DNA of 64,000 nucleotides from Cyanoderma ruficeps (taxonomy: Eukaryota > Chordata > Aves > Passeriformes > Timaliidae): positions 9,473,555 to 9,537,554 of the forward strand of contig VZDJ01007753.1 in assembly GCA_008694505.1 (NCBI GenBank), written 5' to 3'. Below, piece by piece: positions 32,061-47,100 of this stretch (its first letter is position 1; each line of letters starts with the position of its first letter). The notes under the pieces were generated by a model. The model saw nothing but the letters and a program-made list of their open reading frames with translations, was not told where the DNA came from and searched no databases. The translations under genes and the position numbers were made by a program.

Positions 32061-35000
32061 AACATGACATGGTTCTGCCTAGAGATATATTTACCTCTTT
32101 GAGTCTGAAGCCATTGATAGCCCTGCAGGAGAAGAAATTTCCTTTTCTTCTATGATAGTATGTATCTGAAAGTCATGAATTACTGACATGGGCTGGTTTA
32201 TTCTGGCAGCAACTTAAAAGCATACATTCAGTTTATCAAAAAAACTTATCTGCCTTGAAAGCAAAGTTTTTCTATCCACAAGGACAATTTGAGAAACTTA
32301 TTCAATAGTTATGACAGCTATATGACATAGATGCATGTGTCATAATATATCTTATGTACTCAAAATGTCTACTGTAGAACCATGCTGTTAGCATGCTTTT
32401 GCATAATTAAACAGCAGCATCACAAAGATTTGAAAATGTTGTAGACAGCACTTATATTAATGTATAACCTGCACATTAATTATTTAATGTTTATATGGGA
32501 AAAATCTATTCACTATTATCACTTTTATACTACTCTAATGTTTGATTATATTCCCAGAGAAAAGACTAAAATGAATTTGGAACAAGACTGGACTCACAGC
32601 CTTCCATATCAGTGAAGCTTTTAGCCCCCAAACTCCTCAAAGGAAAAAATGTTAAATATTTTCTTCAGTTATTGCATCTAAGCTAGATAAGAATTAATTT
32701 TGTAAAACAGTTCTATTGTAATTTATCAGGCACATGATTAATAGATATTTTTACACAAGTGTAATTCAGAAAGCACTTCATTGTATTTCACACAACACAA
32801 AGCTTATTACAACTATGTAGAACCTTTTTGTGATGCAATTAATTTAAAAATATCACTGCATTTATTCTTTCTATAGAAACTTATTTTATGCATTCTATTT
32901 AGAAGAATCAAAATAGATAGTCCTTTATGTACAGCTCACAGAAGAAATTTCCTGAGGGAAATATAATGCATAGCTGGTTTTCCACTAGATATTACTTTAG
33001 TTTTGTAAAATATTTATGCTGACAAGTCTTCATTTTGAATTTTTTCATAACTGGAAACTGAAGCCTTATCTTAGATCTGGATGCAGCGTGTAAGATGAAA
33101 ATTACATGTTGGGGGTTGTGTGGGTGTCTGTCTAAACCCCCAAGATTTACTATGGTAAAGAATGGCAAGCCAGGCAAATTCTACTTTCTGTGTCTTCGAA
33201 TGAAGGGAAGGAAGGACATCAGACCCTTGTGGTCTGAGCAGATTACTCATTAAACTTGACTGAAGCAAAGATGTCAGCTCAACTAAGAATGACTTTGCTA
33301 CAGTGAACTTAAAATTTTACAGAACCAATTTCTCATTCCTATCCCAGATGATCGAGTGCAGGTTTTGCTGCCTCATTGCAGTTTCAGGTGACTCTGCTTT
33401 CTGTCTTACCAAGAATGACTCCGCATGTTGCATGTCAGATCTTTTGTTCCAGACCTTCGCCTTATAATGTGTTTCTTGAACTTTTTTCAAACATGGTTTT
33501 AAAAATCAATAACCCTGCATATTCCAATGGTTTTCTTATATCTTTGCTACTGAGATCTCACCAGTCAGAGGAAACCTTGATGTCTAAATGGAGCTGTGGA
33601 GAACTATAAAAGAAACAGCTAGTGGTCCTCAAAATCTCTTTATGAGGACAGATTATGCTTAGGCTGACATATGCCTGAGCCAAGATGTGTAACATTTGTG
33701 ATTTTCTAAAGATGGAAGGTCCGGGAGTAAAATGAATTGTTACATAAAGGCATAGGGAAGAGAATAAAAGCAAGCTGCTTAAATAGACCAGGGAAAAGTT
33801 AAAATTCTCATGATTTTGAAATGCACACTTGATGTTATGCCTACCCAAAACTTACTGCAGAATTATAGCAACTGAAACATGGATCATTTGGATGGTGTCA
33901 GAAACATCTGTTTGGAGTTTCTGTAGTCCAAAGAGTCTCTTCACATGCAGTAAGTTGAATATCATCATCACAGCCTGTCTGTGCACTGATAACTACATCC
34001 ACACTACATCTCAAAATCATTCAATATTTACTATTTTAAAGAAGATATATTTTAATTAGAATTATGACTGCATATTTTAATTCTTAGATGGCTAGGGCAT
34101 TATAAAAATACTATATACTTATTACTACACCATAAAAGCAATCTAAAAGTACAGTGGCTGATAAAACAATAAAAGCCAGCAATAGTGCAAATTTCTCTAG
34201 TGATTTTCAGCACAAGATTCCAAGGTACTTGTAGGGTACTAAAATGCATAAACATACTACTGAGAAAGCACAGAAGATGTGCTGGGCCAGCAACACTGCT
34301 AACATTTTTCAGGATTGGAAGTAATTAATAACTTCTTTAATTGAAACCACAGAAAACATTTGGGAGAGAGAATATAATTAGCTAGCTTGGAATTTAGCCA
34401 GTGAGTTAGCATTGGTACACCCTTGCTGTTATGAAAAGTGTCATGGGATTGTCTATAACCTCACTCCAGTTTCATTTCTTATGGAAAGACTAAATTCAGT
34501 GTCCTCCTCTGACTTCTAGGAAAATGCTGGGAGACTTTAAATTCAGGTCAGGCTAGAAAAGTGTGGTACTTGCTACTGTGGTAGCAAGACAGTTCCTAAG
34601 ACATGCTTAATAATGTCTAAAAGACAAAAAACAGTGGATCAAGTAGATGAAATCTTGCCAGATGCATTCATTCTTTTTGTCTGTATTTCAGTTTAGTACT
34701 TGTCAACACCAATAATTGTCTCTTTGGAAATCCACTCAAATCAGAAAGATTTTGTTTTACTTTTGTTGAGGTCGTAATGCACACCAAGACATTAAATAAA
34801 AGTAACGATTGTGATCAATTCTGTCTTGTCTTTTTATGTGTAGTTTAGAACCTTCTGTCACTGTCTTGATGAACATTTTTGATACTGTAGGTGCCTCAGA
34901 AATACTGAGTTGCACACCATCTTCTGGCATTAGACCCTGCATTGTTTGCCTGAGAGTTGAGATTTTAATTTAACAATTTGAATATGAATGCTTTTGCTTT

Positions 35001-35917
35001 TCAGAAGACAGGAATGTAAAGTGTTTGGCTGGCTGTGAAAGGCACATCTTTTCCCAAGCTGGTGGGACAGATGTTTTCACAGGTTGTCATAGTTTGCATT
35101 TTTTGCTCCTCTGTCAGTAATGTTGTGATCTCTGATCCTATCCATATGGATGGTGGAGAAGCTTGTTCCCAATGCCTATGGCAAATTTCATGCATACCAT
35201 CAAAATTAGTATAAAAACCAAGAACTCCAGGTTCTCACACCAAGTTTTAAACTAAGAAATCAGGCAAAAAAACTGTTTATGGATAAGTCTTTGCTTTTTA
35301 GGAGGGAGAAAAAAATACTACAAAAGTGCTGAGGGATCCTCCATGTCAGTGCATGTTCTCAGTGCAAAAGAGTGTAAAAATCAGGAGCTGAAATATTGTA
35401 CAAATGCCTGGCATATGCTTTCATCTTGCTTATTGAAGCTGGACATGGGAAAGGGTCATATTGCATCTCAGTAAACAGCAAGTTTTTGACTGAGGTTAAT
35501 TCCCGTTATCTTCTGAGGATGGGAAATGATAAAAACACATGAAATTTTGCATTTCAGTCCCTTTCTCGTTTGTTATTTGACACATCCTAGCTGGGATGGG
35601 AGATATTTTTTTTTCCCAGTATTGCTTCCCTACTCACTGAAGGTAACAGAACAGATTGATGGAAACAGCATATTGAAGAAGGTCAGTTGTCACTTGCTAT
35701 TCCATTCTCACTTCCCACTGAATGTACTGGATGGCCACAGCAGGAAGGAAGGGAGTGAAGGAATGGGAAGAGTAGTGCTCTGGGCCTTCAAGGCCAGGAC
35801 AGCAGGCCGGGAATAGCATTGAATATCCATTGTGGTAGATATTGATGGATATTTACATAAATGGATATTTACATAGATAGGCACATGCAGGTGAACAGCT
35901 ATTTAGTCACCTTGCTG

Positions 35918-35951
35918 GATGGATAGATGTATGTATGTATGGATGGATATA
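35918..35951 (+). repeat. Imperfect tetranucleotide microsatellite (GGAT/TATG)
   Basis: GGATGGATAGATGTATGTAT and following GGATGGATAT form a degenerate tetranucleotide repeat. Confidence 0.75.
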
Positions 35952-36029
35952 TACTATGCAATTTCTAGTAATGATGAATGCAAAATATATCTCTTTTTCA
36001 GTGTTTGCCTTGTTTTTTTTTAGGGATTT

Positions 36030-36052
36030 TTTTTGTTTGTTTGTTTGTTTTT
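36030..36052 (+). repeat. (GTTT)n simple repeat
   Basis: Several TTTG units in a row follow two T-runs. Confidence 0.8.
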
Positions 36053-38170
36053 ATTGGTAGAGAATTCTGGCTATGGGAATAGAAATTACTGATTTTTCTG
36101 TTATTGAAAGGACTTTGCAGAGTGATCCAACAGAGAGGTCTAGAAGAATCTGTAACATTCATCTTAGCTGTTTGTGTAACACTTCTCTGAGAGAATGAAG
36201 AGCATCATTTCCTTATTAGTCTCTCTTTAACTGAATCTATCTCACCACAGTGGACAGCAATTCCATTTTCAGTTCTCTGTAATAATAGTGGTGCCTGAAG
36301 CACATTTCTGTGGATGAATTCTTGTATGTGGACGAACTCTTGTTTATAAGAAAGTCAGAACTCCTATCAATTTCCATAAATCAATTCTGTTACTCAGAGA
36401 GGTACAAGTCAAATTGCAAGCTCAAAATGTTTCCAATTCTCAGTTTCTCTTCCTAGACTCTTCATCTTTCATGTGCTTTTTTCTGAGGTAGCATGAGACA
36501 GACTTACAATATAATCTATGCACATATGGCTGCACCAGAGGTATGATTCTCAGCTAGCACAGGTAGAGTAGTTGACAATATCTTTATCAGTTTTGCTAAT
36601 ATAGTTATAATTACTTTTTGCTCTGGTTGAGAGTTGATTTATTTTATTGATTTTTGTTATAAAGGTTAGACTTATATTCTCTTTGAGTGGTAAAGGAGAT
36701 GGATATGATACAAAGAAGAATTCAACGCTGCTGTACATAATGAAAATTTATGTATGTAAGGGCTAAAGGTTTGGTAACATAGCATAATTTTTAAGGAGTA
36801 AATAAAATACTTGTGTGAATCAGTGTAGTTCTGTGTAAATTCCTAGCCATGGATAGAAATGGGCTAAGATGGAGCAGACTGCTGGAGAGCAAAAGTTCTT
36901 TCAATGGTCCCTGAAGGTAGGATATGTGTTTGTTTTTATCAGTCCTGACTCTAGAATATCTAAACACCAATTTCAGAAAGTAAAATGTTCAGAATGTTCC
37001 TAGAAAGACCACTCATTTTCTTGTACAGTGTACTTCAAATAGATTATGTGATGAAAGCCTTCACTTATATAATACTGGTTGTCTTTCAGCAGAAAGATTT
37101 GACTTACAGAGGCTCTCAAGGTCCAAAGTGAATGATACTTTAACTAGTGGTGTTAAGGATTGCACAGCAAAATTCTGAATAAGCCAAACCCCTTTGTCTG
37201 CCTTTGCATTTTTACAGCATTGCCCTGACTTGAACAGCATCTAGCTCACCCTGTTCATCAGCATAATCTCTGCTGACCATCCTACCCTCAAAATAATATA
37301 AAAAGAGAGGTAATCCTTCACACCAAGGATGTTAATGGATTTCTGTTGCAGTGGTAATGCTTTGAATTAGAATTAAAAGTTTTTATCTTTTTAAAGAAGA
37401 TATTTTACAATAAAATGTCTTGTAAATATTGATCTAAAGCAATCAGCAGGATAACTCTACCAAAATCAGTGAAGTTATATTCTGTATGAATTTGACTTCA
37501 GTGCTTGGAAAAATCCTTAATGTACTGCTAAAACAGATTTAGTAAAGGACTACATTTTGCATCACACGTGATTTTTCCAAGAGATTGTAAAAGCTATTCA
37601 TTTTAAGCCCTTAAGGGGGTCTTCAACTTATTAACATAGTTTTCAGCGTATATGTACTGACAGTATACGTCCAGTTCATTTAATTCACATTGGAGTACAT
37701 TATTGTTTCTTCAGGACTCTCTGAAATTATGTTGCAAGGTTTCAAATTGTAACATTGCCCATATCAGTAGTTCTTTCTGATGAATATCTGGGCATGTGCC
37801 TTGTTTCTGAACATGAAAGCAACCTCCAGTCTGACAGGAAATGAGATTACTGTTTTTTATGATTTCTTTTGAATCCCTCAAAAAGAATCTAAAATTTTAG
37901 GAAGTTAGCTTGTAGGCAAATCCAAATATATTTCAGATATTTATATCAAAGAAAGAAACTGTGATAAATTCTAGTCATTTTACAAAACACACTATGTAGA
38001 GGCAAAATAATACTTGCATATAGTTCTCAGGTACAATATTAAGAAGGAGGAATAAACCATCCATTAAATGTTTCGAGCTTCAAGCAAATATGTACGAGAG
38101 GCCCCAAATTTGCTGCCAGTCAAATCTAAAAAATAAATGAACAGATTTTTAACCACCCACTGTGTATATA

Positions 38171-38208
38171 CAGACAGACAGACAGACACACAGACACACA
38201 CGCACATA
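38171..38208 (+). repeat. (CAGA)n/(CA)n microsatellite
   Basis: Four CAGA units grade into CACA units. The 64-78 codon frames with Thr/Gln or Cys/Val repeats here are its translations and are not genes. Confidence 0.9.
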
Positions 38209-38631
38209 CAAAATGTTGCTTCCTCCCAACAGGAGATGTTTGGTCCTTTCTTTGTGGATACAATAATGACTCCACAAAATTGTGCAACACTGTGTAACAC
38301 TGAAGACTTGTGCCAGTATAAAAAAGCTTAGTATGCATCACTGGAGCTTCTACTAGCTATGGTTCTGTTGCTGGACACAAGCACAGGACAAGCCTGTGTC
38401 TCCTGCTATTTCTTTCCTCCAAGGTTATTGCAGGAGGAGAAGCTGTGGTCGCAGACATGCGGTGTAGCTCCAGGGCATCCTCCAGGCACAGCAATGACCA
38501 ATGCAGGACAGTGCTCCAGCACCTCAAATATCAGATTTACTTGCAAATAAAAAGGAAAAAGAAACCTTTGTGTTTCAGATTATCTTTGAGGACTTGTCCT
38601 GCTGCTGAAACTTATGCCTGAAGTTTCTTAG

Positions 38632-38720
38632 TGGGTCGATTCTAGACCACATTTTACTGTTCACATTTTACTAGTCCACAGTGTCTTTATGGGTCAGTTC
38701 TGGTCCACATTTTACTCTCT
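38632..38720 (+). repeat. Imperfect 58-bp tandem duplication
   Basis: TGGGTCGATTCTAGACCACA followed by TTTTACT at 38632 is repeated as TGGGTCAGTTCTGGTCCACA followed by TTTTACT at 38690, an offset of exactly 58 bp. The second copy fades after about 30 bp. A third ACATTTTACT word lies inside the first unit. Confidence 0.75.
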
Positions 38721-40685
38721 ACAACTTTGCAAAAAATACTTTTTCATTTCCCATCCTCATTGTTGGGACTTCTCATCTGTGTCAGAGGGATGAAATAGTA
38801 AAAATGAATTAATGCTTACAATTTTGAAAACATTAAATGAACAATGTTGGAATTAGAAGCTAATACGAAGAGCCAAAGAGTCAATTGTGAGTTACAGTGT
38901 AGCAAAGCTGGATTTAGGAATCCTGCTGACTGGGCCAATTTGTTGCAAATGGATGATTCAAACTGCTTAAAGAGCCACTGTCAAAGGTATCAGCAGAAGT
39001 GGTTGTAATGAAATACGACGCTGTAAAAGTGTGGCTTAACAAGGTTGAGTATCAAGTTCACTCTACTACTGTACTGCTCAAAGGATATAACAATTCAAAA
39101 GTACCACGACAAAATCAGTGTTACCAAGACAAAGTAATAGAGGACTATATTATGAGCTTATCAGTCACTTACCAAAAAGCTGTAATTGTTCAGAAGTCTC
39201 TCTGCCTTGAGGAGCAATCTTGAGAAGAATCCCATTTCAGTGGAGTCCCCACCAGGCTGCCAGCTGCCTAGTAGGGAGAGCTCAAAGAAGGCTCCCTTAG
39301 TCTGTCATATTTATGGAATAAAGCACTTGGCATGAAGTCAAATCACATGTGATGCATAAGGTGTGCATGAGAATCCTTGTACCCACAATTTTCTTTGTTC
39401 CTTGATGAATGAGAACTGAAAGTGGTGTGTGCTGTTTATGGCTTAATTGTGTGATCAGTGCTGCACTTTTATTTGCACTGATGCTCATTTTGTTGCTCAT
39501 TTCCTCTGCAGAATTCAGGGAACAGATTAGAACTAGAGAAGTGCTTGGCTTGCAGATCTCAGGCCTTTACCTCTTTTGGAGCCTATACCAAACTACCCCT
39601 AGTTCGAATAAGGAGCAAAATACCTCCATCATGTCTTCTGCAGGGGCTCCTCTTAAAATGCAGAAAGATGCAAGCCAGGGGACAACCCTTGTAAATAAAT
39701 CTTGCTGCAAAAGAGTTACCAGTTTAGTAACAAATATTTGTTTAACCTTTTGTGACTTTGCTGAAAGACAAGCTCTCTAGTTTCTTACAACTGTTCCAAG
39801 AACTTAATCTTGAGGAAAGCTTATTCTTATTTTGCAGTATAACCTGTCAGAAGGAAACTTTGTCTATTTTTATTCTTGTTCTCTTTAAGTCTTTTGAGGC
39901 TCGTCACCTCTGTCCTTTGAGGAAATGTCTCTCTATAAAGTGCTATTATTCTTTGAAATACGCAGCCCATAGCTTTAATATGGTGAATTGTAGAAAAACT
40001 CGGTTTTGACTGGACTTGTGAGGAGTTTAGCCACACTCAGCCCCTTAACTAACCACCTCAAGTAAAAAATTCTAAGAACTTCCCCAGAAAACATGCAAGA
40101 CATAAGCCTTTAATTTTTCTCAGAACTTGGGTATTTGAAACTGAATTTAAGCAAAAGCGTTCATCGGACTCTCCTATTACTTTCTAATCTTATCAGAACA
40201 GAGAGAATTTCCTGCCTGCCTGAGTCACTTGTTATTATTACTGTTGTTGCCTTTGCTATGTAATTTGAAAGACAATGTGCGATTGTCTAGTAATTACAAA
40301 CACTGAACCCACAAAGTGCTGCAGTGGTTGTGTTGTATACATTTGTTTTTTGTCCTGTTATATGCATGATGTCTTACTATTTTGAAAAAGATAAAAAGAG
40401 ATCAAATAGATATTTCCTCTAAACTATCCCTTATCCCTGAGGCACTTGAAGAGGTATTGGATTGTGTGGAACACTGTCATCAGCCTTTATATCATCTTTT
40501 GACAATATACTGAGAAAGAAAAAAACCTTTTTATCATTTGTGTGTGGTCCTGGAAAGAGTGCTAAATGGGTTGTCATTGAAGGTGTTTGAAATTCTACAC
40601 ACAACATTTTCTCTGTGCTTTTTTAATCGTATTATTTTAACAACTAAGTGGCTCCCATAGCATGTTGTACAGGGAATGATGACCT
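38721..40685. other. Non-coding stretch
   Basis: The 123-codon frame at 39409-39780 begins with a hydrophobic run but has no splice or start support and is probably chance. Nothing else recognised. Confidence 0.55.
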
Positions 40686-41118
40686 AATCATAGAATCACA
40701 GAAAGATTTAAGTTAGAATAGGCCTTAAAAATCATCCAGTTCCAACCCCCCTGCCATGGGCAGGGACATCTTCCACTGGACCAGGTTGCTCAGAGCCCCA
40801 TTCAGCTTTGGCTTGTACACTGCCAGGAATGGGGCATCCACAGCTTCTCTGGGAAACCTGTTGAGTGTCTCCCCACTCTCACAGTAGGGAATTTCTTTCT
40901 AATTACTAATCTAAACCTGCCCTCTTTCTGTTTGAAGCCAATCCCCCTCATCCTGTTACTACATGGTCTTGTAAATTGTCTCTCTTCAGCTTTCTTGCGG
41001 GCTCCCTTCAGGTACTGGAAGATGGCAGTAAAGTCACCTCAAAGCCTTCTCTTCTCCAGGCTGAACAATCTCTTAGCCTTTTCTTGTAGGGGATGTGATC
41101 CATCCATCTAATCATCTA
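40686..41118 (-). mobile_element. CR1 LINE, 3'-end fragment (minus strand)
   Basis: This is a complete CR1 3' terminus read backwards. It starts AATCATAGAATCACAGAAAG, then CATCCAGTTCCAACCCCCC, CTGCCATGGGCAGGGACAT, GGGGCATCCACAGCTTCTCT, CAATCCCCCTCATCCTGTTA and CTTCTCTTCTCCAGGCTGAA. The 5' truncation lies near 41118. It covers the 3' UTR and the last part of ORF2 with frame breaks. It is the longest CR1 3' segment without internal deletion in the window. Confidence 0.93.
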
Positions 41119-44100
41119 ATACTCTGGAGTTTGCAGGCACCTTTCAAATCTTTAAATGTCAGTCTAGATAGTAGCTTTTCACAAGAAAGAACACGTTACA
41201 GTTTTCCTTATTCCCATTTTACATTGCCTCTGAAGTGTGCTCTGAATAACAGTAAGAAAGGAGCTGACCTTTGTATGTCCACATTTATAACTATCTGGAT
41301 CAATGTTATTGGATGTTAGGTTCCCCATTGCATTCTGATATACAATACAGACTTTGTATATAACTTTAACTTACTTGTTACAAGTTCTTGAAGACATAGA
41401 GGAAAATTGAGTTTTCAGGAGCATATGTTCTTATCCTATTTTTGATTCTATATGGGGTGTCATTATGCTCACATTGTCCCAGGGAAAAATTATGAACAGT
41501 GGCATAGGCAATAGAGGAGAGCAGAAAGCTGAAACACAACCACTAAAAACTACTCCTCCTGTGAAATAATTAAAAGATTCCTGAAAAATGGGTCAAAAAA
41601 TGGAATGCAACAATGAAGTAAATTTTGCTGCAAGGCTTCTGGTTAGCACTTCTCAGATGAAATGACCAGATATACTATAGAATGATTGAAAATTAATTAT
41701 GCAGACTTAAAAATGCTGAACATCTGTGCAGATCCATGTTTTGGAATGTTATGAGGAGACATTCTAGAAAGATCTTAGCATTGAATGCTTGAAGATGCAA
41801 ATATATTCAAATCTAACACAGTTACGCATTTATTCTTTGTCTAGTTAATTGGAAGGAGCATGGTTTTATTTTTTGAATCTGTCCTGTGCTACTCCTAAGG
41901 AAAATTTGTGATTAAGAGATGAAGCTGGCACAACCATGAGTTTGGAATTTAGAAAAATCAGTGTGAGTCCAAACTGAGGTACACCAGCAGAACTGGATGG
42001 GAGAATGAAAGATCAGGAAAAAAAATTCCAAATTTATTTGCCTGTCTGTTTTCAAATACTATGTTTTCATCTGTAGTACATTTACTAACTGATATATATA
42101 TCTATATCTATACATACATGATAAAGGCACATCTTAAAAATCCATAAATTTTCTTTTTTCCTTCTCATTCAAAACAAAAGTTTGCCAAATAAGGCCTCTC
42201 TGAGACACAATCTAAATGTTGCTTATTACAGAAAGGGAATGATTAACATGATATTAAATTCTTATAGGAAATCTTAACTCAGGCAGCCATGCAGGGAGGC
42301 AGAATTGCAAGATGGGAATCTTGTCCTTTGCTACTGGGTGAGGCTGGGTTATCGATTCCTTCCATATATTCCTAATAAAACATGCCTCGACTCTTCACAT
42401 GCTGGAGTAAATTAAGCGGTAACATTTGACTGTCCCCTGAGATGAAAGCTCAATAGGTACTACTGCAGGTATTTCATTCTGAAGGAATTGAGAAAAACCT
42501 GAACAACTCTGACTTTTTCGAGACGTGATTCTTACTGCTTATTGCACAGACGTGGCTTAACTTTTACTAGCAAAATAAATAAGTGAAGCCACACAGTTAT
42601 AGAAAATGTTCCCTGAAGGGCAGAAATGTGTATGCAAGTCAGTTGTGTGGATGAGGATTGCAAATTGCTTCTGTTGGAATGGGATTTGCCTCTGTGTCAG
42701 CTTCAGAAGCCAATATAGAAATAACACTTGGTGTTTGTGAAAAGGAGTACCTTTCCTCAAGCAGTGTTCAGAGCTTGAGAAGCCACGTCTAACAAAATCT
42801 CCCATCAACCTTGTGAGGCAAGTAAGTAGCAATCTTAAATGCATTTTCAGTACTAATTGGAGCTCTGTGGTTTTGTTCCTATAATTTGTGATTTTTCTCT
42901 TCATCTCACACTGGAAAGATAAATCAACATTTTAAAATTGTCTGCAAGAAAGGTTACAAGAAAAAGGTATTCTGGAAATGCTGAGAAGATCTTCCTGACA
43001 CATTTAACTACCTGCTTTCCTTTTATCTGTCTTTACAAAATACAATTAGATGAAATATATGCAATCAAAGTGACTGAAGTAAAACAACTTTTTTAAAAGA
43101 AATATTGTTCTTATGTGGTTGAAACAAAATATATGGCCATTAAAAAAAAATCCTTTTTCCAAATCTACAGATGTAAAAAGTTCTGATGAAACATTTTGAT
43201 TTCAAATTGCCATATCTGTCTATATAATCCATATCCATACTTATACCTACGGCTATTCTTTAACTATGTGGTCTACATCTATTTGGAAATAAATGTATTT
43301 GACATGCACTTGAGTTTAGGAGATGTCATTTGGGGAAAACAGGCTCAGCCAGTAAACCTTTACCGAGCACATTCGTCATATCCTTCTCTCACCCCCCTTT
43401 AACTGAACTTCTGAGCCGTAGTGGGCACTGAAAAAAGAAGGGGCTAAAGGGCAAAACACCAATGTGCACTTCAACCCAGCAACATTTTACCTTGCTCTGT
43501 GGTTTTTACCACAGGTTAAATCCTGAAGGCTAGTTAAAGTAATTCATATTTATCAGATATCCTTCATGGCAAAAGCTTCCTTTGAAGGATCTCTCCATTG
43601 TCTGTGGATCTAATCTAGTGTAGCTGTTTTGTGTAGTTCTGTTTTGTGAATGTCCTAGTCTTTCCCCATTATTTTATAGCCAGGCAGTACCATGCCATTA
43701 AAGCTCCCTTGGTTTGTTTGTGTGGCAAGTGTGATCCCCAGACATTTAAGAGTACAGTATGAGAAAAGAGAGCAGTTGTCACATGTTCCCTGGGAAATAT
43801 GAGATTGTTGTCTTTAAGGGCAGCACTTACAAAACAGTGCCTGCTAGGCAACTGTAGAAAGGTAATCAAACTTTTCAGTGTTTTATGCTTTTTAGATCTA
43901 TTTCTCATATCAGCTGTTTTGTTATTGCCGGAGATCTGATTTTTTTTCCAGCTGTCACTCATCTAATTCACAGCAGTGGCCACCCAAATTGCTGTATTCA
44001 ATATGACAGCCAAATTACTTTACCTGTCGACATTCTGCTTTTGTCTTCATTGTAAATATCATTCAACCCTAAGAATATTGTCTCTGCTGGTGCAGAAGTG

Positions 44101-47100
44101 AGTAGGAATGCCAACAGAAATTAAATGACATTTTATCACTTTTGAGATAGCATATGATTTGTTTTAAGAGATGATTGCATTTTCTACACGTATTTCATCA
44201 ACTGGCATCTCTATTGCTTCCTGATCCAGCTTCCCCTGAAGCCAGTGGTAATTTTTCAGAGATTTCACACAGAGCTGGATTAGGCTCAATATGATTGATA
44301 GAAAGATATTAATCAAACACAATAAATTTAACAATTAGGTTGGCAGGCTTATTGCCTCAGTAGATCTTAGATGTTTAAGGAGATAATAAGCACCTGATAG
44401 ATGACAATATTGATCTCCTATTCTAGAACCCTGTTCCTGGCAATGTGCATTTGATCCAGAAGGTGCCACGTTCAGCACTCTGCCTGTTGAGTAGGAGTTT
44501 AGCTGTTTACTTCCAGACTCTTTGCATATGTAACCCATGGAGAAAAGAGTTTGGATGCTTCTTTCTTACTGTAGTTCTCACAGTCACCATTTTTTTAAAG
44601 ATCAAGAAATAGCCAGAGAAATCAAATGAGGTGAGATGCACAGAGTGAACAGATTGCATACAAAGAGGAACTGTCTTTCAGTCACTTGTAAATTCTCTGT
44701 GTTCTGGATGTGACACTCATCAGCCCTTGCCCTCTTCCATATGGAATCATTTACTCTCACTTTACTCATGACAATGACAAGAGAGCTACCAGGTAATGAA
44801 TCACCAAACTTCTGTTTCAGTAATGACAAGAACTTTTAAAAGCTCACTTTATCTCTTAGATTGCTGATGGACTAGGACAATGTGGCCATAGCTTCTTAAA
44901 ATCACATTGTAAAAAAAATTCTCAATGAATATTGATGTTACTTTAAAAATAACTTGAGAGCTGGTGTTCATAGAACTTGGTGCATGAATGCTTGCAAAAA
45001 GTAATCATCCGGAACATTCAAAGAGTAATTCAAGAATTCATGTCGCTGTTGAAATAAACATTCACTGAAAAAATACTTTTGGTATTAGCTCAGCTCTTGC
45101 CTGAACTTCAGAGATGGCTTGTGAAAAAAAATGTTAAAAGAAATAATCTAAAATGAAAAATTTCTTTTAATAGACACACCTTTGAAAGGTTACTTTTGAG
45201 TGAAATATAAATATATTCAGACTTAAAAATACAGTTCTGATGATAGTGTGTTTTCAATGGTCTCTCATAAAATTGTGGCAGTATTGGTGAAATCTGTTGC
45301 ATGGCTTTTTAGCTATTTTTTCAAAGTGGAAGTGGATCATTCCACTTACCTCAACAAAAATAGGGAATTGCCTGATATTCTGCATGAATAAAAATTATGG
45401 GTTTCAATTTATTTTAGGATGAAGAAGACCATTTGCCAGGAAATGGGAACCTTTCAATCCAGAATATCATTTGATTCAACTGTTGCACAACTGAACACCT
45501 TTAAAACTTAAATTTAAGGATAAAAATCCATGGCCAAAATGCACAGCCAGACAAGAGAGTAGAAAAAGACCGGCAGAAATAACTGCAAAATGTCAAAATA
45601 CTTATTTTGAAATTAGATGCTCAGCTTCTAGAAAATAGTTGGCTAGATAAAAAGTGAATTTGTGGAAAAGCAGTTCGAGTACTCTGATGGTCATTGGCAA
45701 GAAAAAAAGATAATAGTTTCACATATTAGTTTTAAAAATTCCTATGAAATTTCAAATCACCTACTTTATTAACTGGTACCTCAATTCACTAAAAATATTT
45801 ACTTATTGTCCAGAACTCAAGTAATCAATAATTTATATGGAAATCTTGTTTAATGGAACTAGAGTTTTAGCAACAGCTGGATTTAAGACTGTCCTTATTA
45901 TATAACTCAGGTAACTATTTATCTTGCCTCCTGAGGGTGTCTGATGTAATAAAGCTACCTTTATGACAAAAAGACCAAAATTTTAGATTTGGGAGATTTC
46001 ATGCTTTGGTGGTTTTTCAGTTTTGGTGTTTGTTTGGGGTTTTTGTGTTTGTTCCTTTGTTTTGTTTTGGTTTTTTTTTTTAATCTGAATATGGACAGTG
46101 CAAAAATCTTAAAACTTTCAGCGTTTAAAAATACACATTTTGCAAAAAGCGAGACATTCTCTTCAACAGAATTTGATTATTAGTGAGTTCCCAGTTACAT
46201 AAAACCATCTCAAAATGATGCAAAACCAAACACCTCTATTTCAAAAAGATAGTATTTGAGACATTTCCTTTACATAAAAATTTATTTCCATATTTTTTAG
46301 AGAAGTTATTCCTGGAGAACAGCAGTCCACTGATCTTCTTTTTAAACCAAGTGCTCATTTCTGCTTTAGTCTGGGCTTATTAACACATAAAAAGTACACC
46401 ATGGTGGTAAAATATGTTATATGTCATCCCTAGAGAAAAAGAACCAGAAGGAATAAGGACACATAGAGTAATAAACCCCCTTATTTAGCCTTACAGAGCA
46501 AAGAAGAGGGCAAAATTCCCAGCAGAAGTTAAAATCAATGTGGCTAACCTCAGTCCAATTATTCCATGCTGATTTACACCAGCTGGGGTTCAGGAGGTGA
46601 ATGCCTAAGGTGCAGAGGTGAACTACATAAGCTACATAAGCTAAGACCTTTGAGGGTGCTTCTCTCTTCAAGTTAATAAAGTGTTCCTGAGGCACCTTGA
46701 TTGTATTCGTATTTATCTCTTGCCATTTACATGAATTAGGTTGTCATGACAGCTGTTCTTCACTTACCTAGCTAATAATAGCAGTTTCTGGAGCTTTTTC
46801 CAGTAGTCTTTTTCTCTCAATGTGTGCATATCCATTGTGACTTTTCAGTGCCTTTTAGATTTAACCAGCCTCAGAAATGTGTCTTCAAATCTGTGCTGCA
46901 TATTCCAAAGGTCATAGCTAAGCTGACACATACAGATTTATGCATTATAATTCTTCTGCTTTTGCACTTACTGCACAGAATACTTGTGAAATATTGTATT
47001 GGTTTTTATAATTTTAATGTGGTTGTTTTCAGAATCTTTCTAGTCCCTCTTACCTTAGCTGACCAGTTAAATGGCCAAATTAGAGACATCTTTCTCTTAG

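Larger units (their letters stand above)
32061..38163. other. AT-rich non-coding stretch
   Basis: Only simple repeats are seen: a GATG/TATG-type run at 35918-35950, two near-identical TGGATATTTACATA words at 35847-35876, and a GTTT run at 36030-36052. No gene is supported. Confidence 0.6.

Noticed and set aside
39409..39780. 123-codon frame with a hydrophobic N-terminal segment resembling a signal peptide
   Set aside because: T-rich DNA gives Leu/Phe/Ile runs by chance. There is no motif, splice site or promoter.
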